Shown here piece after piece: positions 1 through 13,321 of a stretch of DNA of 64,000 bases (position 1 is its first letter; each line of letters opens with the position of its first letter). A program made the position numbers and the translations under genes. Location: NCBI RefSeq assembly GCF_040712315.1, contig NC_134017.1, positions 2,014,001-2,078,000 on the forward strand. Direction: 5' to 3'. The notes beneath the pieces were generated by a model that saw only the letters and a list, made by a program, of their open reading frames with translations, did not search any database and was not told where the DNA came from. This DNA is from Castanea sativa. Taxonomy: Eukaryota > Streptophyta > Magnoliopsida > Fagales > Fagaceae.

Positions 1-359
1 CAGTCACAATAGCCAAACCAGAAAAATCACAAGAATAATTTGATCGGCTACAAGCATAATAGATGTTGTAATGCTGCTTGTTGAGCTGAAACAGAGGACA
101 AAATAATTATTTCTTGAAAGTTGAACTACAACAGAGGAAAAAAATTCTTAGATATATTCTATGCTTTAGCAGGTATGAAAGTTTTAGTATAATGCATCTA
201 AAAAGGAAAATGGATAACTAGTACTTTATCATGACTTAAAGTCTCAAACCCCAATAAGGAAATATATATATAACAACTCAGTGTAAACAACTCAACAAGT
301 CAATCCAAATTTATCCAATAGTACTAAAATAGTCACTAGCTTGAGTTAATCTTCATACC

Positions 360-2415
360 TTAGTGATCACTACTAGATTGGCCTGATTGCGAGGTGATAT
401 AACTGAACATCCGCATCATCATATTGTCATAATGTGCTCTTTGTTCAGCCATTTGACTAGCTTGTTGTTCCTCAAAATGTCTTCTTTGTTCTACCATTTG
501 AATAGCTTGTTGTTCGAGCATGCTTTTGAAGTGCTTTACTTCTCCTTTCAACTCTGCATCAGCTTCTATTCGTTTGTGTTTAGATTCTAAGCGTTTTTGT
601 TTAGATTCTTGGAGTCGCTTCTCAAGATCATACATTCTAGATGAGGAGGAACCCCATAACATGGTAGGAGTGACTCCAGCCCTATAGCCACGAACTCGTC
701 CATGACGCTCAGGTCCAAACACCTCCACAAACATTTGATCTTGAGATATTTGCAATGCCCCCTTATTCACTTGAGTAGTAAGATTCCTCAATGCCACCTA
801 AAAAGAAAAGTAACTTGCAACAAAACCACATAAAAATATACTATCTATATTAATATAATTAGAAGATTTCATACCAATGCATCTTGTGTTGATTCATTTA
901 CTGCTTGCCCATTAGCTTGCACATGGGTGATGTCAAATAATTCAATTCTATTAGGGCTATGACCTGTCTTCTCTTTCTACCATTTGAAAAAACAAATAGA
1001 AAGTATATAGTAATTAAGTATTGAAGATGAATAATGCAATTACTCAGCAAAATAAAGTCAAATAACAACAAATAGAAAGCATTCACAAAACTAAGAAACA
1101 AATGCAAACAAGAATCAGAATATTGGACATGTTTTGTTGAACTGCATTAGAGCAAAACTATATAGAGTAGAGCACAATATTGTGAGTTTGCTTCTAGACA
1201 GACAAACAGTAGTTAAATATCTCCATTGGTATTTTTGAATGAAATTTCTTTATTTATAAGGGGATTTGAGGATTCTTTGCAATGTGAAATATACCTACAA
1301 TTTGGTTATTGGAAATAATGAAGATATACAAATGCTTGAATGTACATGATGTCATAAACTGCATAATCATTTTTCTTTTCATAATATCATGGAGATCACT
1401 GCTTCTACATATGTAAAAACTAAATATAACTATATAAAAATGGCTTTGCTAACTAATGAAAGTAACAACAATCACACCCCATATATGAAACTAACAATTA
1501 TATTTTGAATTGTGGATAGTAAGCATTTTGCTTAGATATACCTCTTCCACTCTACGTTGTTGGAAACTTTTTGAACCAGAAGTGTGAATAATATCGTTTT
1601 TGTCCCGATTTTCCTTGTTTTTCAAACACAAGTCCTACATTTAAGAATGATAAGTCAGTCCCATAAACCAACAAATCCACAAGACAATAGTTAAGAATAA
1701 ATTTGATAAAAAATTCTTTGTAATGGTACCATATAATCTTTCTGGCTCCACAAATCCACGAGACAATTCCAATCATCCTTCTCGAGTCCGGGTGGAACAT
1801 TTGCTCGTGCCTCTTCTATTGCTTCACCATATGGCTTAAACCACTTTTTTTTAGGAAGTCACGATAATTTGAGTAAGAGCTACCCATTTGTCGCCAAACC
1901 TCTTGTTCTCGACCCTCAACTTTGAAATACTCCTACAATAGAATTAAACATAAATACACAAATAAAAAAAATCATAGAAGCTGCTACTAGATTTTATTAT
2001 ACTACTTACCAATATTTTATCAAAAAGCTTCCTATTGTTGATGTATGGTACTTTTTTCCAATCTGTGAACTTTAGAGGTACATTTTGTTGTGCCCTAACA
2101 AGTGTTGTACATTCATTTATTAAATCACGAGAATAAGGCCCTACAGTCTTCCATTCAACCAACCAATCTCATATCTTTCCCCTCCCTTGAACTCTTTGGC
2201 CAGTTTAAGATTCCAAGTAGGCCCACGCCCTTTCTTCTTCCCTATGGGGAGAAAAATAAAAATAAAGATCACCTCAACTTAGTAGAATAGTATCTTCAAT
2301 ACAGTATTAAAAAACTTGAAAGCATAATTTAAAACTTACCTTGATGAGTCAGATTATTTCTACTTCCATTAGCACCACTTGTGCCAACTCCTCCTTTGCT
2401 ACCTTCGTTTGCCAT
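360..2415 (-). pseudogene. TNPD-like CACTA protein (plant transposase Ptta/En/Spm, PF03004-type), decayed
   Basis: A multi-exon gene just downstream of TNP2, as expected in CACTA elements. The start at 2415 opens a short Gly/Ser-rich exon (2340-2415) with a GTAAG donor. Next comes sequence like GRGPTWNLKLAKEFKGGERY (about 2160-2250) and a block ending near 1990. The central conserved part follows (about 1552-1940; EVWRQMG, WFKPYGEAIEEA, then KSFQQRRVEE). A short exon around 890-985 reads SPNRIELFDITH. The last exon (360-797) has EVFGPERHGRVRGY followed by a charged Gln/Glu-rich coiled coil. In the family this protein binds subterminal repeats and assists transposition. Frames are broken near 2165 and at an eight-A run near 1850, so the protein is no longer encoded in one piece. 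Domain assignment is from recalled family features. Confidence 0.7.
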
Positions 2416-2632
2416 TAATAGAATCCCCTTACTTTGATCAATCCAATATATGTTAGCACTATTTATCATATGCATATTTAATTAGTTTAGTCAATACACG
2501 CATATTACCATATAAATGAAACATATACGTAAATACACGATATAAAACAAATGAACATGTAACTATCTAGATAAGTCAAGAACATAACTTTCAAGTAAAT
2601 AAATTACAATCATTTTGAAATGTTTAATCTCA

Positions 2633-5600
2633 TTAATTCATATCAACATCATCCATATCCACAAGTCTGCTAGGTATGTCCACCCTATCTAATGAAATAA
2701 TAGCATCATCTTGATCATCAGTACTTGTGAAACCCATTTGATGCCCATGTGAATCATTCTGTTGGTATGGCTCTTGATCATCATCTTCTTCATCATCATT
2801 ATTTTCCTCCTTTGGAGATGGCATATTGTAATAATTTCGAGGTTCTGTTTTTATAACAAAATGCCACTGAGGATCCTTATGCTTTTCACATAAAATACTT
2901 GCTTGGCTTGGCATGCTAACACGAAAGGTTCATTACTCTTTAATGAACGTGTTACATTCACAAGAGTTCGGCCATACTTGTCAACCATAATTCCTCTACC
3001 ACAATGGTCAACATCCCTCCATTCACATTTAAACATTGCAATCTTATTGCCTCCCATGTAGTGTAACTCAATGATATCAATTAAAACACCATAATAATCA
3101 CGATTGCCCGTACTTGCATCTCCTTTTACCAAGACTCCATAACTTTGAGTTCTTCTGCTACAATCGACTTCATTTTTTCGAAATCTAAAACCATTGACAA
3201 TATACCCATTATAACATACAGCTTTTTCTAATGCTCCACGAGCCAAATCAAAGAGTTGCTTGCTCACTTTCCTTTCATCATATAATTGAGTAATCTATTC
3301 AAAACAAGTTCAAAATCAATACATCATTATAATTGACTCAAATTAAGCATATAGAACAATTATAATAATTTCCATATAGATAGAACTTACGTGACTTTCA
3401 AACCACTCTTGAAACTGTTTTTTATGTCGATTCTCTACATTCTTAACACTTGCTTGTTGAATCATGTACTTGTGCTCCCTAGATAACAAAAGATGCAATT
3501 ACATTGTAAACAACTTAGAAGTTTAAGAAGAAAGTGAACTCTATGAGAAATTAATATTAACTAAATTTCAACTTACTCAATATATAGGAGCACTTCATCG
3601 CAGTTTTTCAAGACATATAAATGTGCTTGCATCCACTCTTCTTGACTAAGTTGACGTGAGACATATCCCCTACCTAAAGCACGACCACTTGGAGAAAAAA
3701 TGGGCAATCCTTCATATGGCTGTAAACGATCTCCATTCCAATTTCGTTCAACTTGATTAAATCGAGTCTCAATACCATGAAAGTATCTTGAGCAAAATGT
3801 CAAGCATTCATCTATCAAATACCCTTCTGCAATAGAACCCTTTGGATAGGCAGGATTACGAACATAATTCTTTAGTATTTGCAAGTATCTTTCTATCGGG
3901 TACATCCACCTATATTGGACAGGTCCAGCAATCATAGCTTCACCAGCTAGGTGAATAGGAAAATACATCATAACATCAAAAAATGATGGAGGGAATATCA
4001 TTTCCAACTGACAAAGTGCTATTGAAATTTGAGATTCCATTTTCTCCAAGTCATCCACACTTAGCACCTTTGAACAAAGTGCTTTAAAGAAATTACTCAG
4101 CACAATTAGTGGTTTAGACACTTTTGTAGACACTTCTTCTGGCAGCAATCCATCAATTGCTAAAGGAAGTAAGGTCTCTAATAAGATATGGCAATCATGG
4201 ATCTTAAGTCCAGATATCTTCCGGTCTTTTAGATTCACACATCTAGCAATGTTTAAGGAATAACCATCAGGAAACTTTACCTCCTTTAAGAATCCATAAA
4301 AATCTCTTTGCTCGTCGACAGATAAAGTATAACATGTAGATGGAAGCTTTAAATATTCCCCACACGATATTGGATGTAGTTCCTCCCTAATGCCCATGGC
4401 TTTTAGATCAAGACAAGAATTCAAGTTATCTTTTGTTTTTTTCTTAGTACTCATCAATGTCCCGATTATACTATCACACACATTCTTCTCAATGTGCTTA
4501 ACATCTAAATTATTTCTCAATAATAAGGTTCTCCAATATGGTAATTTGAAAAATATACTCTTCTTCAACCAATTATCTTTTTCATTTAACTCATCATGTT
4601 TTCTCTTCTTCGCACCGTTCCTAAATATCAAGAATTCAAGATCACATAATTGACTAAGCACATCATCTCCAGATAGTTGTTTAGGGGATAAACCAATCTC
4701 TTTCTTTCCATCAAATTTCTTAGATTCCAATCTCCATCTATGCTTGATTGGCAAGAAGCGTCGATGCCCCATGAAACAAAACTTTCTTCCATTTTGCAAA
4801 TAGGAAGAACTTGTTTCATTATGACAAGAAGGACATGCCAAAACACCCATTGTATTCCAACCAGAAAGAATCCTATATGCTGGGAAGTCATTAATTGTCC
4901 ATAAAACTGCTGCACGCATATTGAAATTTTGATTTCTAGAGGAGTCAAAAGTAGTAACACCAACTTCCCATAATTTGTTCAGCTCATCAATTAATGGTTG
5001 CAAATAAATATCAATTTTAATTCCCGGACCTTTCGGTCCTGGAATGAGCAATGCTAGCATAAAATAAGATTGCTTCATACACATCCACGGTGGTAAATTA
5101 TACGAAACAAGGACAATGGGCCATGTGCTATGAGTGGTGCTCATGTTTCCATATGGATTAAACCCATCACTTGCTAAACCCAACCTAACATTGCGCTTCT
5201 CAGAAGAAAATGACTCGTGTATCTCATCAAAATTTTTCCATGCCTTAGAGTCAGCTGGATGTCTTAATAGACCATCATCAACACGCTTATCATGATGCCA
5301 AGTCATCTAGGAGGCTGTCTTTTTTGACAAGAAAAATCTCTTGAGCCTTGGTGTTATTGGGAAATAACGCAATACCTTGTGAGGGACTTTTTTACCCCTT
5401 ACGCTCCCTTCACTTGATTTCCATCTTGAGAGGCCACAAACTTGACACTCACTTCTGTTGGAATTTTCCTTCCAATACAACATACAATTACTTTCACAAG
5501 CATCTATCTTCACATAATCAAGACCCAAATCCCGAATCATCTTCTTTGCCTCATATAATGAATTTGGCAACTCTACAATAACTTTAGAAAGCGCATCATT

Positions 5601-6143
5601 CAACAATTGAAGCAATAGAGTAAACGATTTGTTTGTCCAACCACTAAGGCATTTAATATGAAGTAACTTCACAATGAAAGACAGTTTTGTATATTTGCAA
5701 TCTTGAAAAAGTTTTTGCTCGTTATCCCCTAGTTTTAGAAAAAAGTTAGCTGCATCATCATTAGGCTCTTCAGGAGTACCATCGCCACTCGAATCTCTAA
5801 CTACATTACTGGCTGCATTAAAGGCTGCACAATAATCTTCTACCATCTCATTCAAGCCATCCTCATCTGACTCATCATCACTATCTAAACTATCACATGT
5901 TTGAAAATGTCTCTCCTCACCATGTCTAAACCAACGAGTATAACTTGGGAGAATACCAATAGTAAGCAAATTAGCCTCAACATCATCTCTGGTCTTTGCA
6001 AAGTAGTTATAGCATTTTTTACACGGACAATAAATTTTATCCCCCATTGTTGTATGCTCAAATGCAAAATCAAGGAAGTCTTTAATTCCTTGTCTATACT
6101 CGGGAAGAGCTCTATTCCTGAGCTTTACCCAATTCCGTTCCAT
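2633..6143 (-). pseudogene. TNP2-type CACTA transposase, one nonsense codon and one frameshift
   Basis: Starts with MERNWV at 6143. Residues about 3-75 form the transposase-associated zinc-binding region (CPCKKCYNYF). A spacer and CQVCGLSRW follow, then the TNP2 catalytic core with its hallmark strings LGLASDGFNP, WPIVLVSYNLPPWMCMK, LIPGPKGPG, TINDFPAY and MGHRRFLP, ending near 3577 at a GTAAGT donor. Exon 2 (3391-3478) and exon 3 (2633-3294) join in frame and carry the DUF4216-like tail (YGRTLVNVTR, QVFYVK, PQWHF). The frame is continuous from 6143 to 3577 except for one TAG at 5307-5309, inside the conserved TAS-MTWHH segment. A single-base indel near 2890 breaks the tail. The protein would cut and join the element's ends in the nucleus. 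With so few lesions the copy appears fairly young. Confidence 0.85.
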
Positions 6144-8105
6144 CTAAAGTTGAATTAAAAGTTTTTTAAAATCTTCAATGAGGGACACACCTTAAGTTGT
6201 CCTCAACCGGAAAAGAGTACTAAATCCAATGGAAAAGCCTGCATAAAAGAATATTTCAATGTAGAGTTTGAGACATTATATAATACAATAGATAAAATAT
6301 TTCAATGTAGAGTTTGTGAAAAAATTATTTGGTCATTTTAGAAAGTATATTTATTTATTTAACTTTTCAAGAAGTGACTTGCTTTATCCTTACTAAAAAC
6401 CTGAGTTAAACTATGGTGTTTCATATCTTGGCATTAAAAGCTTGTAGCTTCATTGTCAACTAGAGGAGGCATCCAATTCATATTCATTTGTATAAACAAA
6501 ATGTCCTCACTATAAATGAAGCAAGGTGCAAGTGACTGTTTCTACGATTTTGAAATAAAAAAGGTCATAATTTCAGTTGTGTGTTACAAAAGAGAATTTG
6601 TAAAATCATATCCCAAAAGGCATATGGGATACTATGGAACGACTCTAATGTGGCTCCTACTCAGATGAAAGTTTATTATAATGGTAGACCCTTAAGGTGA
6701 TCAAATGAGGAATAAATGTAGATCATATATTGACATAACAAACACTAGCTGACTATTGATGACAAGATAACAAGAAGACACACATTACAAGCTGATTCAC
6801 CATTAGGAATGTGTTGCATAAGTTTGCAACTGATGAACACAATGTATGGATGTGAGTAGCCTATTTCACAAGGTAGTTCACCATTTTTGGATTGGGCGTC
6901 AATTTCAATCTCTCTCTGCTCTGGATTTTGTTACTTTATAGTGATTACTGAATGGTTTTGTTTGTGAAAGTGAATGGAGATCTGGGCTTTTATTTTGATG
7001 GGCAGCACATGAATAGAGCACTTTGGATTGGGCTTTTACTTTCATTCTAGAGCCTAGCCCATGAATACAACTTGGGGTTTGTAAAGTTGATAATTATTTT
7101 TTGTTCACTTTCGAATTCCTAAAACAGCGATGTTACTTAAGAAAAATATGGCAGAGAGAAATATGGCAGGCAGGCTGGGGGGTGTGTGCATTTCTTTGGC
7201 TTTTCGTTCCTAAAGTTTGTAAGTTTGAGGCCACATTGTATAGGCTGGTTACAACCAGAAAGCCCCAATTACACAAGCAAAGAACTCACTAAACAGAAAA
7301 GGCAACATTCCAGATTCCACATGAAAAGCAAGATGTCATAAGTACTACTACAACTTTGAAACACCTTTTTGTAGATGCAATTTTCAGAAAAGCCGGATAA
7401 TCCCCAAACAAAAATTTGTTAAGAGGATAAAAATAAATTATAAAAAAGAGATCAAATATATTGACTAACAGCAATAAAGGAGAATAACAGAACAACTGGT
7501 TGACGGATACCAAGCACGTGTTCTACAGCATAGATAAAGCCAAAAGATGCTTCATCAATTGAGGTCCTGATATTTCATAATTCTAAAGAGACCATGCAAG
7601 GCCTTTATAGAATCTTGTATAACAATGCATTCAACACCAGACTGACAATCATTACAAAGGACACAAACAACCAGGGTAAACAAAATCCACAGACCATGGT
7701 ATGATATTTCCACAGGTCAGAGGTGCAGCTCAAGCCCATTATATCTTTGTTGATATCATTAAAACATAATCCAAATCCATTAATTATTTACATAAATAGA
7801 AATATTGTTCCTCAACAAATATAACATGCATCTTTAATTAAAATAACAATAAGGAAAAAATATAGTTGAGGCCAATGCCAAAAGGCATCTTTATATAACC
7901 TTAGAAAATTTTATGGACCAAAGTAGGATAGGCATATTTTTTCCTCCTTTAAAGCTAACATCACAAATAGGGAACCAACAGGGTTAAGTTGTATCCCTAT
8001 GTGAGGATCCCAGCTTTGGATGCCAAATCCTACATGCCCCAAGTAATCTTAACTCCCTAATAATCATATTGACAATATAAGTCATAGAGCCACAATTTTT
8101 TTTTA
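6144..8105. other. Non-coding interior of the CACTA element, no gene recognised
   Basis: AT-rich sequence upstream of the transposase start. The longest open frames here are short, show no recognisable motif and lack splice context. Presumably this is the 5' leader or intron region of the transposon gene, since the candidate promoter lies further right, near 10.93 kb. Confidence 0.4.
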
Positions 8106-8753
8106 TTGGTAATGCTTTTAAAAGCGGAAGAGATTCCATTTGAGCTAGTGCTCATTAACAAGGTGGATGATAATGGTGGTGAATTTGGGACGTACTCGGA
8201 ATTCTTTAGTGAATTGAAAGATAACTCGCAAGACCCATTTGAGAATGTGACGAATATTGGCAAGTTGGGGGCAGAATCTAATTTTGTGGGTGGTGTTTTG
8301 GAAAACCCAGTTGCTGATTTGGCGGCCTCCAATTATGGGCAACATCAAGAAGGTCAATACTATGGGGCAGTTACAGGGCAGAATATAGATGGTCAGGATT
8401 TGAGTAGTAGTCAGAATTGGGAAAATCTTTATCCAGGGTGGAAGTATGACACAAACACTGAGCAATGGTATCAGTTAGAGGGTTATGATGCAAATGCAAG
8501 TTCAAGTGCTGATATTAATGTGAATGGAAATGATCATGCAAATGCAGTTCTTTCAGACCACACAGTAGGTGGTTATTATCAGCAGCAAACAGCTCAGGCT
8601 CAGTCTGTTGTTGGAACTGTGGATGACGGATGTACAACTGGCAGTGTCTCTCACTGGAATCAGATTTCCCAAGGAAATATGCAATACCCAGCTCATATGG
8701 TATTTGATCCCAATTATCCTGATTGGTACTATGACAGCTCATATGGTATTTGA
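8106..8753 (+). pseudogene. Captured fragment of a SEC16 (COPII scaffold) gene
   Basis: The 215-residue frame resembles the N-terminal half of plant SEC16 (MAG5-like): GTYSEFFSEL, then SSQNWENLYPGWKYDTNTEQ, QSVVG, SHWNQ and HMVFDPNYPDWYYD. SEC16 organises ER exit sites for COPII vesicles. The normal protein is well over 1000 residues, and nothing downstream continues into the conserved central domain, so this is a fragment. It ends at a 25-bp direct repeat that returns to the motif HMVFDP and then runs into unrelated sequence. It lies on the strand opposite the TNP2 gene, inside the CACTA element, which points to capture of host gene sequence. No introns interrupt the fragment; it may be a single large exon in the parent gene. 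An upstream start and promoter were not found. Confidence 0.75.
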
Positions 8754-8759
8754 TCCCAA
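8689..8759 (+). repeat. 25-bp perfect direct repeat at the SEC16 fragment's 3' junction
   Basis: Positions 8689-8713 and 8735-8759 are identical, 46 bp apart start to start, and encode the same AHMVFDP stretch. The second copy leads straight into non-SEC16 sequence. Such a repeat at a breakpoint suggests template switching during repair. Confidence 0.85.
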
Positions 8760-10900
8760 ACTGTTTCGATTCAATTACAGCCTGATTGTAGTTAATAAAT
8801 AATCACTACAACAATTTCAAATATCAATCCAAAATGATCCAATACGATTGATAAACTCTAAGAATAACTGGAGCTCAAATGCAATGCAATGCAATGCAAT
8901 TCAGTCCAGGTAAGGCTTTTACACTTTCTATTTCTAATTTGATAAAAAAAAATAAAAAAATACAAACATAGCAATTACAGTTTAGCACAAAACTTCCACA
9001 TTTACAGCAAAAACCCAATAAAAAGAAAACATGGTTTATTCAAGAGGATTGCCATCGTAATAGATATATCCAAAAATAAAGAGGTCCACATAACAGCCCC
9101 CGCATATGAACTATAAATTCAAACATAATATATAACATCACACATTGAGCACATTTACCAGTGAAGAGTTAACCCTTGAAGAATGTCAAATGGATGAGGG
9201 AAATTCAGCAATCTAAATATGTGAGGGATTTCTTTTTTGGAGTTTTATGTACTATGTTCTTGGGGTTGGGGGGTTGAAAGTTAGAAAATGCAAGAAGAAC
9301 GATTAATTCAAGTCAGGTGTTGTCTTCATTGTTGTCTACTTCCATCAGGATCATGATGGAAAGGGTTTATTTTTATTTTTATTTTTTTAAAAGAAACTTT
9401 TTGATGCATCTGAGAATCATCTGCATGTTAAGTGGGAAACATTTTTCAGCTCTTATTGTCCACAGATACTTTGTTTTGGGGCATGTTATTCACTTCAATT
9501 CAACTTTCTTGTTACTGCAGCCTGGCCTATTTTTTGTTTGATTATCTAGACTGTTTCAGTGGCTTTCAAGTTGTCCAAGAGAAAAACTGAAGACAATCGG
9601 CAAATACTTCATTCAATACTTTACGGAAAGAAGGCTAAGGTGACCTACCAACTCAGTTTCTTGGTATCGGTTTTGGATTGACATTCATCAAACGATTGAG
9701 ATGTTAATCGTTGGCATTCTTGTGTAGGTGCATATTTGTAAGAAAAATATAGGCTATTTTTCAGGCTACGTGTGGATTGGGAATGAGGTGTTTTTTCTAA
9801 TTCATCCAAATTATTTATAATTTAAATCCATGGGTCAACAGACTCATGGGTTGCATACTAACACTTAAATCTAATTCATCCAAAGCAACTGAAAAATCCA
9901 ATTACTCCAAAACCAAATAAACAAATACACATTTTGTTCAACACACAGATAAAGGAACTTACAGCCTAGTGAGATCCAAGAGATTAGTCACAGCAGTAGG
10001 GAAAGGTCCAACGATCGAAACCGCGTAAAATTCTCTGCAAAAATTGAATCCAATTTAGCTCAAAAACAAGCTCCTAATTACACAATCACATTCTACAAAA
10101 TTCAAATAAAAAAAAATTCATCAAATTGTGAAAATTCCAAAAAGAGACAAAGAAAGAATCAATATTAACATAATTCTATAAACAAACACACACAAAGGTT
10201 CAGATCAGTTCTGTATGAAGTGTGGTAAAAGTTGGCATTAAAAAAATCACACAATCTGTTAAAGTTCACATAATCGCACTCTTTCTTCTTCTTCTTTTTT
10301 TTCTTTAATTTTCTAGTAGGTTCAAGAACTATAGCTTAGGAATCACAATGAAAAGAGGAACACCTAGCATTTGATTTGACAGTTATGGAAATTTTTAGTG
10401 AGAAATGAAACCCTAGATCAATCACATTACAAGTAAAACACGGATTGTTTGGAAATGGAACGTGAATTTCGAAAAGCAAAAGTGGCAGAGAGTGAGAAAC
10501 AGTGCACAGTGCACAGTGAGTTTGCTGGAATATCATTACCTGATGGTGCTACACAGCTTTCTATAGGAAAATCGATGATGAGCTCCGTTTTCTGAGAAAT
10601 GTGAAATGAAATCATGGGGAAATTGATGAAAAAGTGTGGGTAAACCAAAAAAACAAAAAAATCAAAGATGAAATTAGGGTTTGTGATTCATACCTAATCG
10701 GAGCTGAGAAACAGTGATCGTCTAAATCTGCAGAGAGATGAAGAGTCACAAAATGGAGATGAACTCGTACCTAATCGGAGCTATACGATTATGTACAAAA
10801 TCGATGATCATCGTGCTCTATGAGATCTCCATGATCGACGAGCTATGAGATCTCCAAGCTCTGTGATTTCTATGCTCTCAGAGTGATAAGAGCTCTGTGT
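8760..10900. other. Non-coding CACTA interior, no gene recognised
   Basis: AT-rich DNA with simple runs such as tandem ATGCA units near 8879-8900. A possible exon at about 9556-9640 is bounded by AG and GT but matches no family I know. An 18-bp string containing TACCTAATCGGAGCT occurs twice (about 10688 and 10769), probably part of the transposon's leader region on the minus strand. Confidence 0.4.
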
Positions 10901-10923
10901 TTTGTTAGTTAATTTGTTTTAAA

Positions 10924-10931
10924 TTTATATA
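10924..10931 (-). promoter_or_regulatory. Putative TATA box of the CACTA transposase promoter
   Basis: Reads TATATAAA on the minus strand, about 300 bp inside the 5' terminus at 11234 and upstream of the TNP2 gene. That is where En/Spm-type elements carry their promoter. The transcription start was not determined. Confidence 0.45.
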
Positions 10932-11223
10932 ATACGGCTATAGATTTAAATTTAGTTGTGGGTTTTTTGCAAGGGATAAAAATTTTGTTGTGGGCTTTTT
11001 TCAAGGGCTGAAAATTTTGTAATATTTTACCAAGGGTTGTTAGCTGAAAAAACTAGTGAGTTTTTTTTTTCCCATTTATTTCATGGGTGCTTTAACTTAT
11101 TTTGAGGGATCAAATAACATTTGAAATAAAGTTTAGTAATAAAGCCCTCTGCATTTTTATTTATAGATTGTATCGACAGATTTTAGTAAACCCTCGATAA
11201 AAAAGGGTTGAAATAACTACACT

Positions 11224-11234
11224 TTGTTGTAGTG
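11224..11234 (-). repeat. CACTA terminal inverted repeat, 5' end
   Basis: Plus strand TTGTTGTAGTG; read on the minus strand it starts CACTACAACAA, the conserved CACTA terminus. A nearby inverted copy (ACTACA at 11215-11220) forms a small hairpin with it. The partner terminus is outside the window. Confidence 0.7.
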
Positions 11235-11651
11235 TAGAAATCGTTTCGTTTGTCCAATAGAATAAAATATTTCAATATATCATTTTGGGGTTAGCATTAT
11301 TTGTGTGTGTATATAAATATATTTGTTTACTTTTTATTTCCAATTCACATACTTTGTAAGCCCAAATATTGGTCTAGATACATTAATCCAACCTAATAGC
11401 TGAATAACATGTTTTATAACTCTTTTTTATTTTATTTTATTTGTTAATATCTTTTGGTACCAATCAAAACATCAATAGATTTAAGGAAAAAAATATTTTT
11501 ACATGAATAATATCTTACATGAATAATATTTTTACATGGATATTTTTAGATGATTCCTCTCTCTCTATATATATATACACATATAGGCACACACAAATCA
11601 TAAAATGGATTCATTTAAAATAACAGAAAATTATTTGTCATATATAGTTGG

Positions 11652-12470
11652 GAGCATTCACATTAAGAATGCTATAATCCTAAAAATACTATTAATAACA
11701 ACCAACACACACCAAAAAAAAAAAAAAGCACACTACATCAAAGCTCTCAAATGCTAAAAAATTTGAGCAGTCATCTCTAGTAGCTCACTGTAGCTTAATG
11801 TTATAACAAAATGATGCCCATTTATTTGTCCCATGCATACCTCATTCTTTTCACTCAAGTTTGCTTTTCTTTCTCTTGTTCTCTCATCTTCTCCCTCTCT
11901 CCCTCTTCTCTATATCATTCCTTTCTTTTTTTTTTCTTTTTTTTCTTCTTCTTTTGCTATGGCCGAAAGGTTGGATTTTGGATTTTAAGTTTGGGTTAGA
12001 AAGGTTGGATTTTGTGGTGGTTATTGGTTTGATTTTGGTTTTTGGGCTTCGGTGGTTCCAGTGTGATTGTGGGTGTTTCAATTGTGGCTAATGGGTCTCT
12101 GGTTGTGATATGGGTTTGATTTGGGTTTGGGTTTGGTTTTGAAAGGTGAGTTTCGATTGGTGCCATATTTGGTGGCTATGGCAAGTTGGTTGTGGTGGGT
12201 TTTGTTTATTCTGATATGTGCAGTGGGTGGTGGGTGGTGGGATTATTGGTCATTTTTGCTTTTGCTTGGGAGAAGAGACAGAGAAGGAGATGCACATGTT
12301 AATATAAAAGAATATAAAAAAAAAGAATAAAAAAGAAATTTTTAATGAAGTGATAAATAAAATAAAATCTTTGATATTGGATGTATTATAGAATGAAATG
12401 TTAAAATAAATAAAGTAACTTTTTGAGTTCTTAAAAACTAAATAATTTAGAACCTTTGATGTGAATGCTC
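11652..12470. mobile_element. Inverted-repeat element, PIF/Harbinger-like
   Basis: The ends read GAGCATTCACATTAA on the left and, complemented, GAGCATTCACATCAA on the right, 14 of 15 identical. The 0.8-kb body is T-rich then G-rich (11870-12260) and has no transposase. The flanking trinucleotides (TGG and TAG) do not make a clean duplication, so superfamily assignment rests on the terminal sequence only. Confidence 0.55.
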
Positions 12471-13321
12471 TAGGAGTTCTGCTCCATAAAGTGGATATGA
12501 GAGATAATTTTCAAAATCTAAAAAGTGCTTTGCACAAGGTAGTCATAACATAATTGATATTGGCCGTATTGGCTAGTATGTACCTTACCAACGTAAATCA
12601 ATACCAATATCTCTTGAAACTAGGGATGGACCCAGGATTTTAAACTAGCGGGGGCCAAAGTAAAAAAATATAAAAATAAAAACTCTAAATAGGTGTCTAT
12701 ATAGTATTAAAAAATTATAATTTAATAATTGACAAGAATGTAATCATAGAGATGAAGATAACCACTTAGAACAACAATGATTTTAAGAACTCAACATTTT
12801 GTTAGGTACTAATAACTAGAATTTAACCATGCTTAGAATTATTGTTGATAAGGAATTCACATCACTTAGTATATTCAATTGAATAGCTTTTAGTTTTTAA
12901 AATTTTTCTAAAATAATATACATATTCACGTGCATAATTACATGTGTTATACATAAAGTTTTTCTCCTCTCAACTCATCTTGGTTTCACAACTGATATGA
13001 TGAGATTGCATATAATTAATGTAAATGCATTCCATTCAACTAATGTAAATGTATTATCATTCTTTGTATTTCCAATGAAAACATCTAAGATTCAAATCCT
13101 TCTTCCTTATTATAATTATTAGATTATCATGAAATTTTGGATAAGGTTATGCACCCTTTTCTTAATGATATTCTTGGGTTGTGCAGAGGGAAAATTTATT
13201 TTTAATGTAGTGCACATGTAATTAGGAGGGATGTGAGGAATTTTTTCATATAATTAATGTAAATGCATTGTTAATTAAGATGAGTAAATTTTTATTAAAA
13301 AAATAAAATCCATTTATTATT

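Larger units (their letters stand above)
1..11234 (-). mobile_element. CACTA (En/Spm-type) DNA transposon, left part outside the window
   Basis: Two genes typical of plant CACTA elements lie in order on the minus strand: TNP2 transposase (2633-6143), then a TNPD-like protein (360-2415). The 5' end is placed at 11234, where the plus strand reads TTGTTGTAGTG, the complement of the CACTA terminus CACTACAACAA. Inside that end are short repeats around CAAGGGNTNAAAATTTTG (about 10960-11040), like the subterminal repeats of the superfamily, and a minus-strand TATA box. From 11235 the sequence matches the spacer blocks near 46.6 kb and 57.3 kb, which supports a boundary there. The other terminus and the 3-bp target duplication cannot be checked because the window begins inside the element. 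A SEC16 fragment between the transposase and the 5' end looks captured. Both transposon genes have stops or frameshifts, so this copy is probably non-autonomous. Confidence 0.75.

Noticed and set aside
8804..8814. CACTACAACAA on the plus strand, which could be the partner terminus of the end at 11234
   Set aside because: The flanks (AAT and TAG) do not form a 3-bp duplication and the DNA inside lacks subterminal repeats. The promoter position and the TNP2 gene fit a larger element better, but a 2.4-kb non-autonomous element is not fully excluded.
9556..9640. Exon-like segment with AG and GT borders between 9556 and 9640
   Set aside because: Readable in two frames but not recognised in either, with no partner exons; kept only as a note.
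11811..12330. Hydrophobic small frames suggesting a membrane protein
   Set aside because: Produced by T-rich and TTGG-rich DNA inside an inverted-repeat element; no codon pattern or splice context.
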